DNA of 64,000 bases from NCBI RefSeq assembly GCF_000330725.2, contig NZ_AMZY02000011.1:1-64000 (forward strand), read 5' to 3'. This document shows, piece after piece, positions 25,203 through 35,535 of this stretch. Within the stretch, counting starts at the first letter, position 1; each line of letters opens with the position of its first letter. The stretch is from Mariniradius saccharolyticus AK6 (GTDB lineage Bacteria; Bacteroidota; Bacteroidia; Cytophagales; Cyclobacteriaceae). The translations under genes were made by a program, and so were the position numbers. The notes beneath the pieces are model-generated. The model worked only from the letters and a program-made list of their open reading frames with translations. It did not search any database and had not been told where the DNA came from.

Positions 25203-26999
25203 ATGGAAAAGAGAATCAGCTATTTCATCATCAGCCTATGGCTGGTAATTGGCGGGTGCCAATTGGATTCGACCGTCACGGAGCGGGATTATCCGCTGAT
25301 CAAAAGCCTCGCCGTCACGGAAATTGACGGTACCGGTGCGACGGTGGAGTTTGAGATTTTAAAAGAAGGAAAGGCGAGTGTGGACGCGTACGGGGTGGAG
25401 TATCGTTCTCAAGCAGCCTATGACAACTTTACATTTACCGAGGAAAACACCGGCAGCCCAAAATCAATAAACCGCATTAGATTAAAGTACGACTTAGTCA
25501 AAGATCAAGTATATGTAGTGACTCCTTTTGTTAGAAAAGGACAACAAATGATTCGAGGCGAGGCGCTTGAATTTACCAGTAAAGGAATAAAGGATGCTAG
25601 CGTGACATCTGTTTCTCCAAGTCGCTTGCTTGCATGGCACGAGGTGACGATTGAAGGGGACTTTTTCCCTTCTGATCCGCGCCAAGTTGAGGTTAAGATT
25701 CAGGGATTAGAAGAGTTGTTTCAGATCAAAGTGATTTCAAGCGAAAGGAAGAAAATTGTATTTGAAGCGAATCGAATTGGTAGTCAGGCCTTTCCTACAG
25801 AGTTATTCGGAGAAAAATTCGACTTGGTGCTCCGTTTGTATGGATCGGCATTCAGATTTCCCGGAGTCTTCGAACTGGATGCGCCGACAATTGTATCTGT
25901 AGACAAGACCTCAGTCAAAGTGGGTGAAACAGTAAGTTTTTCTACGTCTGAACCAACGGAATGGGTCAACAACGCACAATTGGTACCGGAGGAAGGATTC
26001 GGATCTATCGGCATAACGGTCGAAGTATCTGGACAAAACAATTACTCATTCACATTTCCAAACCTCAAAGCAGGAAAGTACAAACTCAGACTAAAGCCGA
26101 TACTATGGGAGGACTTCGTAGAATATCCTGAACCCATAACTGTTTTGTCAAGCTGGGAGTTGGCGGCGACGATAGACCCAAATACCCACCACTTCACCCA
26201 TTTCGAAAACTTCGGAGAAACTGTATTTGGGGTGAATCAAGACCAATCTACCGTAAGTTTTTTTGATCACTTGTCCGGAAATTTATCGTTTTGCTGTCGA
26301 CTACCCGAGAATCCAAAACCGAGAAATATAGCCGGCTATGGATTTTTGTATTTAAGAAACGAAAATGCGATCTATTATGGTCTTGGGGGATACTATCCGG
26401 TAAACTCCGAAGATGTGCTCAGATATACTGACTTTCACAAGTTTGATTTGGATTCAAAGAAATGGACAAAACTGCCTGACATGTCTGAGGGACCCACTTT
26501 TGTAAATAAGATTTTTGAGTTAAACGGACTCATTTACGTCGTATTTCTAAACAGGGAAAGTTACTTTTATTTCAATCCTTCGAATCAAACCTGGATCGAC
26601 ACGGGTATTTTAGTACCACAAGAATTCAAAGATTCCCAAGCATATGCCATCGCTAATAATAGAGTCTATTTTTTGGGTCGATCCTTCGAGCAAAGCCAGT
26701 TGATTATTCGTTCTTTGACGATCGGAACGGAACCCATCCCTGTGTCATCCGGTACATGGTATGATAGAGATGGTCAGCCTTCCATGGTTGGATTTCAAAA
26801 TCAATTATTTATATCGGATGGAAGCAGAGAAATCTTCAGATTAAACCTCCCAGACAACAAATTGACACCCTTGCAATCAATCCCTTTTGCAGAAAAGAGG
26901 AGAGGAAAACTATTTGTGATCGAAGGAAATGTCTTTTTCGGCCTTCCTGATGCCAGGGTCTATCCAGAACAATTCGAACTACACAGACTACTTGACTAA
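25203..26999 (+). CDS. IPT/TIG and kelch-like lipoprotein
   Basis: A 598-aa lipoprotein: the signal is [20 protein letters not shown] with the lipobox Cys19. An Ig/TIG-like domain appears at about 135-230 ([23 protein letters not shown]) with a possible second one at 230-315 ([20 protein letters not shown]). The C-terminal half (about 320-598) has kelch-like repeats, including [20 protein letters not shown] and [15 protein letters not shown], which form a beta-propeller. This combination recurs in Bacteroidota surface lipoproteins. It is probably on the cell surface or periplasm; function unknown. Its last bases overlap the end of the convergent queG gene by 4 bp. Confidence 0.78.
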   Translation: MEKRISYFIISLWLVIGGCQLDSTVTERDYPLIKSLAVTEIDGTGATVEFEILKEGKASVDAYGVEYRSQAAYDNFTFTEENTGSPKSINRIRLKYDLVKDQVYVVTPFVRKGQQMIRGEALEFTSKGIKDASVTSVSPSRLLAWHEVTIEGDFFPSDPRQVEVKIQGLEELFQIKVISSERKKIVFEANRIGSQAFPTELFGEKFDLVLRLYGSAFRFPGVFELDAPTIVSVDKTSVKVGETVSFSTSEPTEWVNNAQLVPEEGFGSIGITVEVSGQNNYSFTFPNLKAGKYKLRLKPILWEDFVEYPEPITVLSSWELAATIDPNTHHFTHFENFGETVFGVNQDQSTVSFFDHLSGNLSFCCRLPENPKPRNIAGYGFLYLRNENAIYYGLGGYYPVNSEDVLRYTDFHKFDLDSKKWTKLPDMSEGPTFVNKIFELNGLIYVVFLNRESYFYFNPSNQTWIDTGILVPQEFKDSQAYAIANNRVYFLGRSFEQSQLIIRSLTIGTEPIPVSSGTWYDRDGQPSMVGFQNQLFISDGSREIFRLNLPDNKLTPLQSIPFAEKRRGKLFVIEGNVFFGLPDARVYPEQFELHRLLD

Positions 27000-27940
27000 C
27001 CTTCCCTGCTTTCAACAAACCAAACATTCCTCCTCAAGCCGCTCCATTTGCTACGCTTGAGGGGGGATTTGGCGAAGACCTGCTGGAATACTTCTTCGGT
27101 GATTTCCTGCCATTCACGCTTGCCCATATTGGCCAAATCGGGGCTCATCTCAAAAAGCGGCTCCCTGTGCGGCTTCGAAAACCTGTTCCATGGACAGACA
27201 TCCTGACAGATATCGCAGCCAAAAATCCAGTTCTCCATTTTCCCCTTGAACTCGGCGGGGATGTTTTCCTTCAGCTCGATGGTCAGGTAAGAAATGCATT
27301 TGGATGCGTCCACCACACCATCCGCAACGATGGCATCCGTCGGACAAGCATCGATGCAGCGGGTGCAAGTGCCGCAATAGTCCTTGACCATTGGCGGGTC
27401 GGGGCTGATTTCCACATCGACGATCAACTCTGCGAGGAAAAAAAAGCTCCCCATATCCCTATTGAGCAGCAGGCTGTTTTTTCCCACCCAACCCAATCCT
27501 GACTTCTGCGCCCACTGACGTTCCATTACCGGCGCGGAGTCGATAAAGGCCCTTCCACCAATCTCACCGATTTCCTTTCGGAGGTTTTCCATCAGGGTCT
27601 TGAGTCGGTCTTTGACCACCAGGTGGTAGTCTTGTCCATACGCATACTTGGCGATCTTGAGGTCTTCGGGGCCCTCGGGAAGCCTCTTTCCAGGGAAATA
27701 ATTGTAAATCAATGAAATCACGGACTTGGCGCCCTCGACCAGCTTGGTCGGATCTAGTCGCTTGTCAAAGTGGTTGGCCATGTAGGACATCTGACCGTGG
27801 TAATTCTTGTTGAGCCAGACTTCCAACTTTGGCGCCTCCTCCTCTAAAAAACCCGCCTTGGCAATGCCACAAAAATCAAAGCCCAAGCTTTTGGCTTGGG
27901 TCTTGACGATTTGGGCATATTTTTCGGACAGGCCGTTCAT
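26996..27940 (-). CDS. queG: Epoxyqueuosine reductase
   Basis: A 314-aa cobalamin-dependent iron-sulfur enzyme that reduces epoxyqueuosine to queuosine in tRNA position 34. The N-terminal catalytic domain includes the conserved Asp134 ([10 protein letters not shown]) and [12 protein letters not shown]. The two [4Fe-4S] clusters are marked by [12 protein letters not shown] (Cys189, 192, 195, 199) and [10 protein letters not shown] (Cys242, 245, 249), and Cys215 fits the remaining ligand. It follows ruvB by 6 bp; the ruvB-queG pairing is common in Bacteroidota (general knowledge). No other queuosine genes are in the window. Confidence 0.95.
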   Translation of the reverse strand: MNGLSEKYAQIVKTQAKSLGFDFCGIAKAGFLEEEAPKLEVWLNKNYHGQMSYMANHFDKRLDPTKLVEGAKSVISLIYNYFPGKRLPEGPEDLKIAKYAYGQDYHLVVKDRLKTLMENLRKEIGEIGGRAFIDSAPVMERQWAQKSGLGWVGKNSLLLNRDMGSFFFLAELIVDVEISPDPPMVKDYCGTCTRCIDACPTDAIVADGVVDASKCISYLTIELKENIPAEFKGKMENWIFGCDICQDVCPWNRFSKPHREPLFEMSPDLANMGKREWQEITEEVFQQVFAKSPLKRSKWSGLRRNVWFVESREG

Positions 27941-27946
27941 CTTTTT

Positions 27947-28990
27947 CTATATCTCTGGGTCAAACAAGGTCCCCATTCCTCCTCCAAAATTGGGTTTGAT
28001 TTTGAGGTGTTTATATGCCAATTCGGTAGCCATCCGTCCCCGGGAAGTCCGCTTCAGGTATCCTTCTTGGATCAAAAACGGTTCATATACCTCCTCGATC
28101 GTTTCGGATTCCTCGCCGCAGGCAGTAGCGATGGTGCCTAGTCCAACCGGTCCGCCCTTGAACTTTTCGATGATCGTCAAAAGGATTCTGTTGTCCATTT
28201 CATCAAGGCCATTTTCATCCACATCGAGTGCCTGTAGCGCAATCTTGGCGATCTCCAGGGTAATCTTCCCGTTGCCTTTGATTTCGGCGAAATCCCTGGT
28301 CCGACGCAGGAGCATATTCGCGATGCGTGGTGTCCCCCGGCTTCTTCTCGCAATCTCAAAAGCAGCTACCTCATCGATCGGTGTTTGCAAAATCCCCGCA
28401 GACCGCGTCACGATGTCCGTCAGCAACTTGGCATCATAATACTCCAGCCTTGAATTGATCCCAAACCTTGCCCTCAACGGAGAAGTCAGCAAACCCGAAC
28501 GCGTCGTGGCACCTATCAGCGTAAAGGGATTCAGGGAAATCTGCACAGAGCGGGCATTGGGACCTGAGTCCAACATGATGTCAATCCTGAAATCCTCCAT
28601 TGCCGAGTAGAGGTATTCCTCTACGACGGGATTGAGGCGGTGGATCTCGTCAATGAAGAGTACGTCTCCTTCCTCAAGGTTGGTGAGTAAGCCGGCCAAA
28701 TCGGAGGGTTTGTCAAGAACAGGCCCTGAAGTGATTTTGATACCCGCTTCGAGCTCGTTGGCAATGATATGGCTCAGGGTGGTTTTTCCCAAGCCGGGAG
28801 GTCCATGCAAGAGTACGTGGTCGAGCGGTTCATTTCTCCGCTTTGCAGCCAAGACAAAAACCTTGAGGTTCTCTACAATTTTATACTGACCAGTGAAGTC
28901 ATCAAAGCTCAAGGGGCGCAATGCCCGTTCTATCTCCCGGTCAGAGGAATTCATTTTACTTTTGTCCCCACTCAAATAATCTTCTCTCAT
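27947..28990 (-). CDS. ruvB: Holliday junction branch migration ATPase RuvB
   Basis: A 347-aa AAA+ motor that drives branch migration of Holliday junctions with RuvA. It has Walker A GPPGLGKT (63-70), Walker B LFIDEIH with Asp114-Glu115, sensor-1 region [18 protein letters not shown], and the C-terminal winged helix ending with [20 protein letters not shown]. The length is standard. It is transcribed with queG, which starts 6 bp downstream; ruvA and ruvC are not in this window. The apbE gene starts divergently 155 bp away. Confidence 0.97.
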   Translation of the reverse strand: MREDYLSGDKSKMNSSDREIERALRPLSFDDFTGQYKIVENLKVFVLAAKRRNEPLDHVLLHGPPGLGKTTLSHIIANELEAGIKITSGPVLDKPSDLAGLLTNLEEGDVLFIDEIHRLNPVVEEYLYSAMEDFRIDIMLDSGPNARSVQISLNPFTLIGATTRSGLLTSPLRARFGINSRLEYYDAKLLTDIVTRSAGILQTPIDEVAAFEIARRSRGTPRIANMLLRRTRDFAEIKGNGKITLEIAKIALQALDVDENGLDEMDNRILLTIIEKFKGGPVGLGTIATACGEESETIEEVYEPFLIQEGYLKRTSRGRMATELAYKHLKIKPNFGGGMGTLFDPEI

Positions 28991-29145
28991 ACTTCCGGTT
29001 GGCCTATCTGCAAATATAGAAAAATCGGGGCAAGCTGCTGCCTACCATTTCCTCGTCCGACATTCTGCAATCGAATTGCATTTGATGTTTGGATTTGGAA
29101 CTTTGTTTGGAAAATAAGCCTTAACTTTCGAGAAAATTCCATGTC

Positions 29146-30210
29146 ATGCGTTCCAACGCCAACAAGAACATCATTTATTCCATAATCCTCTTGTTTTTGG
29201 TAGCCATCGTTTGGCTTTACAGACAAAACAAGCAGGAAAAGCCTGCATCGGAAGAACAAGAGACCATTACCGGAAAGGTGACGCTCACAGGAAACACCAT
29301 GGGCACTACCTATCGAATCGTGTATTTGGATGCAGAAGAGCGCAATTTCCAACAGGCAATCGATTCGCTCCTTGGTGTTTTCAACCAATCATTATCAACC
29401 TACATTCCGGACTCGGAGCTGAGCCGCCTAAATCAGGGCGATTCATTGCGCTTTGGACTGCCCTATTTTCTGCCGGTGCTAATTGAGAGCAAAAAGGTCT
29501 TTGAGGAAACAGGAGGCGCATTTGACCCAACGGTCGGTCCATTGGTAAATCTTTGGGGATTTGGGCCAGGAGGCCCTCAACTCAAGGATAGTGTCAATAT
29601 CGATGAGATCCTCAAACTCGTTGGCTTTAACGGTATCCAGTTTGATTCCATTTCAGTCCGGAAAACAAAACCGGGGATTTACCTGGACTTTTCGGCCATC
29701 GCAAAAGGCTACGGTGTGGATGTGGTCGGGGATTTTCTCGCAAATAATGGCATATCAAATTTCTTGGTCGAAATCGGGGGAGAGCTTGTCGCGAGGGGCA
29801 CCAATGAAAAAGGCGAACTCTGGAAAGTCGGAGTCAATAAGCCGGAAGAATTGGGACGGTCAGATGACCTGTTCAGCATTCTCGCACTCAACAACCAAGG
29901 AATGGCCACCTCGGGAAACTACCGCAACTACTACGAAGTGGACGGACTGAAAATATCCCATACGATCAATCCGGCAACCGGCAGACCTGTGTCGCATGGA
30001 TTGCTCAGCGCAACCGTGGTGGCGGAAAACTGCATGCGTGCAGACGCCATGGCCACGGCTATGATGGTCGTGGGAACAGAAAGAGCCATCGCGCTGCAAG
30101 AACAATTGAAGGATTTTGAAATCTTCCTGATCTTCAACGACTCCCTCGGCCAAATGCAATTTCACGCAAGCGAAGGGATGAAACCCTATCTTTCATTTCC
30201 TACAAATTGA
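29146..30210 (+). CDS. apbE: FAD:protein FMN transferase
   Basis: A 354-aa exported flavin transferase that attaches FMN to Thr or Ser of target proteins (for example NqrC/RnfG-type subunits). It has an N-terminal hydrophobic anchor (IIYSIILLFLVAIVWLYR) without a lipobox Cys, then the ApbE core: NTMGTTYRIVY, PTVGPLVNLWGFG, LDFSAIAKGYGVDVV, NFLVEIGGELVARG, and ISHTINPATGRPV, with the substrate/Mg2+-binding residues in the expected places and DAMATAMMVVG near the end. No target flavoprotein is encoded here, so its substrate lies elsewhere. A ZIP metal transporter follows after 32 bp on the same strand. Confidence 0.94.
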   Translation: MRSNANKNIIYSIILLFLVAIVWLYRQNKQEKPASEEQETITGKVTLTGNTMGTTYRIVYLDAEERNFQQAIDSLLGVFNQSLSTYIPDSELSRLNQGDSLRFGLPYFLPVLIESKKVFEETGGAFDPTVGPLVNLWGFGPGGPQLKDSVNIDEILKLVGFNGIQFDSISVRKTKPGIYLDFSAIAKGYGVDVVGDFLANNGISNFLVEIGGELVARGTNEKGELWKVGVNKPEELGRSDDLFSILALNNQGMATSGNYRNYYEVDGLKISHTINPATGRPVSHGLLSATVVAENCMRADAMATAMMVVGTERAIALQEQLKDFEIFLIFNDSLGQMQFHASEGMKPYLSFPTN

Positions 30211-30242
30211 CACCTACCCATTACCTATTGAACCAAACCTAG

Positions 30243-31028
30243 ATGCTGTTCAATTTCCTCCTATTGTTTTTTACTGCGCTGCTAGCTGGTGGCTTGGCAT
30301 ACTTCATCCCGAGTTGGGAGGAGCGATACTTCAAACTTGTGCTCGTATTTGCTGGCTCATATCTGTTTGCGATTACGGTATTGCATATTTTGCCAGAGCT
30401 GTTCATGGAATCATCCGATCCGACGCGGATGGGTTTGTACATCCTATTGGGTTTCTTATTGCAGCAGATTTTGGCCTTGCTGTCGACAGGCGTGGAGCAT
30501 GGGCATATCCACCATCCCGACCATGCCCATCACCACGGCGTGCAGGTGGGGGTTTGGACAATCATGATCGGGCTTTTTCTCCATGCATTTTTGGAAGGCA
30601 CGCTCCTGACTGAAACCGGCGAAATACTGGGTCATTCCCATGATCACGACCACGAAGGACATCACCACCATCACAGCCATGGTAATGGGAATCTCCTGTT
30701 GGGCATCTTGCTGCACAAGGGCCCCGAGGCATTTGCCCTTGTCGCCGTGCTGATGAGCAGCATCAAGAAGCGTTGGGTATTCGCATTGTTGGTCGTATTT
30801 GCCTTGGCTTCCCCGCTCGGTATGTTGCTGAGTAATTTTCTTTACGAAAGCAAGATAATGGAAAAAGAGGCCTTGAATATTTTCTACGGCATGGTCGCCG
30901 GGGGATTCCTGCATATTTCCACCACGATATTTTTCGAAAGCAGTCCCGACCATCGCTTCTATCTCAACAAGGTTTTGCTCAGCATGGCGGCTTTTGCTTT
31001 GGCAGTGGCGCTGGAGATGGTGGTTTGA
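30243..31028 (+). CDS. ZIP family metal transporter, His-rich
   Basis: A 261-aa inner-membrane transporter of the ZIP (ZRT/IRT-like) family for zinc or other divalent metals. About eight membrane segments are predicted. The ion-site helices can be seen: IGLFLHAFLEG (about 108-118) and LHKGPEAFALVAV (about 156-168), which hold the metal-binding His and Glu. There are two unusually His-rich loops, one before the first metal helix (HGHIHHPDHAHHHG) and one between the two helices (HSHDHDHEGHHHHHSHG), probably metal-sensing or sequestering loops. Followed by about 230 bp of non-coding sequence before the DUF4212 gene. Confidence 0.9.
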   Translation: MLFNFLLLFFTALLAGGLAYFIPSWEERYFKLVLVFAGSYLFAITVLHILPELFMESSDPTRMGLYILLGFLLQQILALLSTGVEHGHIHHPDHAHHHGVQVGVWTIMIGLFLHAFLEGTLLTETGEILGHSHDHDHEGHHHHHSHGNGNLLLGILLHKGPEAFALVAVLMSSIKKRWVFALLVVFALASPLGMLLSNFLYESKIMEKEALNIFYGMVAGGFLHISTTIFFESSPDHRFYLNKVLLSMAAFALAVALEMVV

Positions 31029-31259
31029 TCTGTTTTCCGGTACCCGCCATTTCCTCCTGAAAACACCCGGCGAAAGATTAGGAGCAACCTTTGTTTTTTG
31101 CAAATCCAAATAGTCCAAAGTAAAAACAGGCCAAGGGAACATTTGCCAAGGGATTATTTCCCCTGGAACGACTCCCCATCCCATTTCATTTGGAAATATC
31201 GAATTTAGAAGGAAAATTACCGATTGGATATTGTTTTTAAACCAATCCTTACCGATACC
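31029..31259. other. Intergenic region between ZIP gene and acetate module
   Basis: About 230 bp with no convincing gene or structured element. It presumably holds the promoter of the acetate module. Two partial inverted repeats (aagggaacatttgcc and aagggattatttccc) are seen at about 31130-31165, but nothing matches a known terminator or riboswitch. Confidence 0.4.
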
Positions 31260-31520
31260 ATGGATCAAAATACCTCCAAGAAGCTTTATTGGCGCAAAAA
31301 CCTTCAAACGCTGTTTTCCCTGCTCCTGATTTGGTTCGTAGTCTCGTTTGGGTTTGGGATTATTTTGGTCGAATACTTGAATGCCATCAAACTGGGGGGA
31401 TTCAAGCTCGGGTTTTGGTTTGCACAGCAGGGCTCGATTTACAGCTTCGTGATCTTGATTTTTGTCTACGTGTACCGGATGGACAGGCTGGACAAGGAAT
31501 TTGACGTAAACGAAAACTAA
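31260..31520 (+). CDS. DUF4212 small subunit of a sodium/solute symporter
   Basis: An 86-aa membrane protein from the ATG at 31260 (MDQNTSKKLYWRKN); the ORF from 31224 is an extension. It has two membrane helices, an N-terminal YWRKNLQTLFSLLLIWFVVSFGFG and a C-terminal GSIYSFVILIFVYVYRMDRLD, the pattern of DUF4212 (sodium/substrate symporter small subunit). Members always sit just before a Na+/solute symporter of the acetate-permease type, as here (17 bp gap). It likely forms a complex with the downstream symporter and may help its assembly or regulation. Confidence 0.92.
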   Translation: MDQNTSKKLYWRKNLQTLFSLLLIWFVVSFGFGIILVEYLNAIKLGGFKLGFWFAQQGSIYSFVILIFVYVYRMDRLDKEFDVNEN

Positions 31521-31537
31521 GGCACCGCTACTTCGAT

Positions 31538-33223
31538 ATGGATATCATCACCTGGACCTATATACTCGTTGGTGCTTCGTTTGCACTCTACATCGGCATT
31601 GCCATTTGGACCCGCGCAGGCTCGACAAAGGAATTCTACGTGGCCGGTGGCGGCGTTTCTCCTTTGGCAAACGGCATGGCGACCGCGGCGGATTGGATGT
31701 CGGCCGCTTCCTTTATCTCGATGGCAGGAATCATATCATTTGCTGGCTATGATGGCTCGGTGTACTTGATGGGCTGGACGGGTGGATATGTGTTGTTGGC
31801 ATTGCTGTTGGCACCGTACCTTCGGAAATTCGGAAAATTCACTGTGCCGGATTTTGTCGGGGATCGGTACTATTCCAACAAGGCCCGTGTGGTGGCTGTG
31901 ATCTGTGCCTTGTTCATTTCTTTCATTTATGTAGCAGGTCAAATGCGCGGCGTGGGAATTGTTTTCTCAAGATACCTTGAGGTGGATATCAACACAGGCG
32001 TGATTATCGGGATGTGCATCGTCTTCTTTTACGCGGTTTTGGGCGGGATGAAAGGCATCACATACACCCAAGTTGCACAATACTGCGTCTTAATTTTCGC
32101 CTACATGGTTCCGGCGATTTTTGTGTCCATGCAACTGACCGGCAATCCCATTCCCCAAATAGGACTGGGTGGCACGGTGGCTGACGGCAGCGCACTCCTG
32201 GACAAGCTCGACGGGGTGCTTCAGGAATTGGGCTTTGCAGCTTACACTTCCGGCCGAAAAGGAATGGTGGATATGTTGGCAATTACCCTTGCACTGATGG
32301 TTGGTACTGCGGGGCTGCCTCATGTGATCGTAAGGTTTTTCACGGTGCCAAGGGTCAAAGACGCCAGATTATCGGCAGGCTACGCGTTGATTTTCATCGC
32401 CATTTTGTATACGACGGCCCCGGCGGTAGCGGCATTTGGAATTTACAATGCCATTGATACCGTTGCCGAAAAACCGATCGACGAACTACCAGCATGGGTG
32501 ACCAACTGGCAAAAAACAAACCTGATCAAAGTGGACGACAAAAACGGTGACGGCGTCGTCCAATACCTTGCTGACCCCGCTGCCAACGAGCTGTCGATTG
32601 ACAAGGACATCATGGTACTCGCAAATCCCGAAATAGCGAATTTACCCAATTGGGTCGTAGGATTGGTGGCTGCGGGCGCGATGGCTGCTGCATTATCCAC
32701 GGCTGCCGGCTTGCTTTTGGTCATTTCCACATCGGTTTCCAGGGATTTGTTCCGCACCTTCAACCCAAAAATGTCCGAAAAGAAAGAACTCCGAATCGCC
32801 CGGCTTGCAGCGGCAGGGGCCGTAATTTTGGCGGGGTATTTTGGCGTAAATCCTCCAGGCTTTGTGGCGGAAGTGGTGGCTTTTGCCTTTGGACTGGCGG
32901 CGGCATCGTTCTTTCCCGTGATCATCATGGGAATTTTTTCCTCCCGAATGACCAAGGAAGGAGCAATCGCGGGAATGCTTTGCGGGCTAGTGTTCACGAT
33001 GGCCTATATCGTTTACTTCAAGTTTGTGGCTCCTGAAATGAACAGCGCCGAAAACTGGTGGTTTGGCATATCGCCGGAGGGGATTGGCTCTATCGGCATG
33101 TTGATCAATTTCGTCGTGTGTATGCTCGTTTCGAGATTTACCCCGGCACCCCCACAGGAAGTCCAAAAGATGGTAGAGGAAATTCGGATTCCGAGAGGCG
33201 CCGGACAGGCTACGGGACATTGA
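31538..33223 (+). CDS. Sodium:solute symporter, acetate-type (ActP-like)
   Basis: A 561-aa inner-membrane carrier of the SSS family with about 13 membrane segments. It opens with TWTYILVGASFALYIGIAIWTRAGSTKEFYVAGGGVSPLANGMATAADWMSAASFI, very close to the cation/acetate symporter group, and includes the typical GTAGLPHVIVRFFTVPRVKDAR and GAMAAALSTAAGLLLVISTSVSRDLF segments. A soluble loop of about 70 residues (about 300-365; LIKVDDKNGDGVVQYLADPAANE) has an acidic, calcium-like DDKNGDGVV turn and is an insertion not present in short SSS members. The context with acetyl-CoA synthetase supports acetate or another short monocarboxylate as substrate. Confidence 0.9.
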   Translation: MDIITWTYILVGASFALYIGIAIWTRAGSTKEFYVAGGGVSPLANGMATAADWMSAASFISMAGIISFAGYDGSVYLMGWTGGYVLLALLLAPYLRKFGKFTVPDFVGDRYYSNKARVVAVICALFISFIYVAGQMRGVGIVFSRYLEVDINTGVIIGMCIVFFYAVLGGMKGITYTQVAQYCVLIFAYMVPAIFVSMQLTGNPIPQIGLGGTVADGSALLDKLDGVLQELGFAAYTSGRKGMVDMLAITLALMVGTAGLPHVIVRFFTVPRVKDARLSAGYALIFIAILYTTAPAVAAFGIYNAIDTVAEKPIDELPAWVTNWQKTNLIKVDDKNGDGVVQYLADPAANELSIDKDIMVLANPEIANLPNWVVGLVAAGAMAAALSTAAGLLLVISTSVSRDLFRTFNPKMSEKKELRIARLAAAGAVILAGYFGVNPPGFVAEVVAFAFGLAAASFFPVIIMGIFSSRMTKEGAIAGMLCGLVFTMAYIVYFKFVAPEMNSAENWWFGISPEGIGSIGMLINFVVCMLVSRFTPAPPQEVQKMVEEIRIPRGAGQATGH

Positions 33224-33340
33224 TCCCCCACACTTATTTGATCCATTGATTCTGTCCTTTGGGTGAAATTTGTCCAGATTTTGCCTACAAATCCCTTATT
33301 TTAGCATCCAGCCTTAACAATAACCAAAATACCAGACACC

Positions 33341-35233
33341 ATGAGTGATAGAATACATACGCTGAGCGGCTATTTTTACGAATATCAAAAATCCGTCACC
33401 GAGCCCGAAAACTTTTGGGCGAGAATCGCCGATTCCTTTTATTGGAGGAAGAGATGGGACAAAATACTCAAGTGGAATTTTGAAGGGCCGAGCGTCAAGT
33501 GGTTTGTCAACGCCAAGTTGAATATCACAGAGAATATCTTCGAGAAAAACCTCTTCACCAACGGAGACCGGACCGCGATCATTTGGGAGCCCAGCGAGCC
33601 AGGAGAATCAGCGCGCCATATCACGTATGCAGAATTGTACCGCGAAGTCTGCAGGTTTTCGAACGCACTGCTCTCAAAAGGAATCGGTAAAGGTGACCGG
33701 GTAATCATCTATATGCCCATGATTCCGGAAGCAGCCGTGGCGATGCTTGCCTGTGCACGGATCGGGGCAATCCATTCGGTGGTGTTTGCTGGATTCAGTT
33801 CGAACGCGCTTTCGGACAGGATCAATGACTGCGAAGCCAAAGCGATCCTTACTTCGGATGGCAATTTCCGTGGCAACAAAAAAATCCCTGTCAAGGCCGT
33901 GGTCGATGAGGCTTTGGAAAAATCTTCCGTCGAGACGGTCATCGTTTGCAGAAGGACTGGCCAAGAGATCACCATGAAACCCGGAAGGGATTTTTGGTGG
34001 CATGAAACTTTGGAAGGTACTTCCGAAAAACATGTAGCGGAAGAAATGGACAGCGAAGATCCACTCTTCATCCTTTATACGTCTGGATCCACGGGCAAGC
34101 CAAAAGGCGTCGTCCATACCACAGGAGGCTACATGGTTTATACCAAATATTCCTTCGAGAATGTATTCCAATATGCACCCGGAGATGTCTACTGGTGCAC
34201 GGCAGATATCGGCTGGATCACAGGACATTCCTACATCGTCTACGGGCCCTTGCTGGCTGGGGCGACCACGCTGATGTTTGAGGGTGTGCCGACCTATCCC
34301 GATGCGGGGAGATTTTGGGCGGTAATCGAAAAACACAAGGTCAACCAATTCTATACCGCACCTACCGCGATACGCGCGCTACAAGCCTACGGCACGGACC
34401 CCATCGAGCCCTACAATTTGGACTCCCTCAAAGTATTGGGGTCGGTTGGCGAACCCATTAACGAGGAAGCTTGGCGCTGGTATTATACCCATATCGGCAA
34501 ATCCCGCTGCCCGATTGTCGATACTTGGTGGCAAACCGAAACTGGAGGGATTTTGGTTTCACCGATTGCGGGGATCACACCCACCAAACCGGCCTTTGCG
34601 ACTTTGCCACTCCCCGGTATTCAACTGGCCATCGTGGATGCCGAGGGCAATGAACTGACAGGAAACTCCGTGGAGGGAAATCTCTGCATCAAGTTCCCCT
34701 GGCCATCGATGATTCGTACGACTTGGGGAGACCATGAGCGCTGCCGTCAAACCTACTTTGCCTCCTACAAAGGCATGTACTTCACCGGAGACGGGGTCAA
34801 GCGGGACCACGACGGCTACTACCGGATATTGGGTCGTGTCGATGATGTGATCAACGTTTCTGGCCACCGCATGGGTACTGCCGAGGTCGAAAACGCCATC
34901 AACGAACATCCCTTGGTGATCGAATCGGCGGTAGTCGGCTATCCGCATGAAATCAAAGGACAGGGAATCTACGCTTACGTCATTTGCGACATGTCGCACA
35001 GGACAGAAGAAAACCTGATCAATGAAATCAAGGAAACCGTCAGCAAAATCATTGGTCCAATCGCCAAGCCTGACAAAATCCAAATCGTACCCGGCCTTCC
35101 CAAAACCCGCTCCGGAAAAATCATGCGCCGCATCCTGCGGAAGGTTGCAGAAGGAAGCTTGGACAACATGGGAGATACCTCTACGCTTTTGGATCCTGAG
35201 GTGGTGGAAAAGATTATTGCTGGGAGGAAATAA
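33341..35233 (+). CDS. acs: Acetate-CoA ligase (acetyl-CoA synthetase)
   Basis: A 630-aa AMP-forming enzyme that activates acetate to acetyl-CoA in two steps via acetyl-AMP. Adenylate-forming motifs are complete: YTSGSTGKPKG, VDTWWQTETGG (the Acs-specific Trp and TETG), the Asp in FTGDGVKRDHDGYYRILGR, and the hinge DDVINVSGHRMGTAEVE. The catalytic Lys593 sits in PKTRSGKIMRR and would be the classical acetylation target for control. It lies 117 bp behind the symporter gene and is a likely operon or regulon member for acetate uptake and use. Confidence 0.97.
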   Translation: MSDRIHTLSGYFYEYQKSVTEPENFWARIADSFYWRKRWDKILKWNFEGPSVKWFVNAKLNITENIFEKNLFTNGDRTAIIWEPSEPGESARHITYAELYREVCRFSNALLSKGIGKGDRVIIYMPMIPEAAVAMLACARIGAIHSVVFAGFSSNALSDRINDCEAKAILTSDGNFRGNKKIPVKAVVDEALEKSSVETVIVCRRTGQEITMKPGRDFWWHETLEGTSEKHVAEEMDSEDPLFILYTSGSTGKPKGVVHTTGGYMVYTKYSFENVFQYAPGDVYWCTADIGWITGHSYIVYGPLLAGATTLMFEGVPTYPDAGRFWAVIEKHKVNQFYTAPTAIRALQAYGTDPIEPYNLDSLKVLGSVGEPINEEAWRWYYTHIGKSRCPIVDTWWQTETGGILVSPIAGITPTKPAFATLPLPGIQLAIVDAEGNELTGNSVEGNLCIKFPWPSMIRTTWGDHERCRQTYFASYKGMYFTGDGVKRDHDGYYRILGRVDDVINVSGHRMGTAEVENAINEHPLVIESAVVGYPHEIKGQGIYAYVICDMSHRTEENLINEIKETVSKIIGPIAKPDKIQIVPGLPKTRSGKIMRRILRKVAEGSLDNMGDTSTLLDPEVVEKIIAGRK

Positions 35234-35269
35234 CAAAGAGGAAACAGAGGCCTGGCTGGATTATCTCAG

Positions 35270-35440
35270 CTAGGCTTTTGGCATCGTGTCTTCCTGTTCT
35301 TTATCCGTTTCTATCGAAGACACGATCGAATCAGGTGAATCCATTTCCTGCTTGTAAAAATTGTGAATGCCGACCATATAGGCTATGATGAGTGCCCAAA
35401 ACAATCGTCGCACCGGTTGGAGAAATCTGAACAGCTTCAT
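35270..35440 (-). CDS. Possible small single-pass membrane protein (56 aa)
   Basis: A small frame from the ATG at 35440 reading MKLFRFLQPVRRLFWALIIAYM..., with a basic N-terminus, one membrane helix of about 17 residues and an acidic tail. The frame is open further upstream (to 35500) but those 20 residues look less coherent. The location between acs (convergent) and the cNMP/CBS gene (divergent), filling nearly the whole gap, supports coding. Function is unknown; it might assist the acetate module as a small membrane protein. Confidence 0.5.
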   Translation of the reverse strand: MKLFRFLQPVRRLFWALIIAYMVGIHNFYKQEMDSPDSIVSSIETDKEQEDTMPKA

Positions 35441-35535
35441 GGCTTGATAGATCTTGATTTTGAAGTCAACAAGTACAGTGCCAAGAACCAAACCTGCCAA
35501 ATTGGCTAAGTGTCAACAAAGACGGCCTATCTCGA

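Noticed and set aside
33674-34348. 224-aa antisense frame opposite acs
   Set aside because: It is inside a clearly recognised acetyl-CoA synthetase and has no motif of its own.
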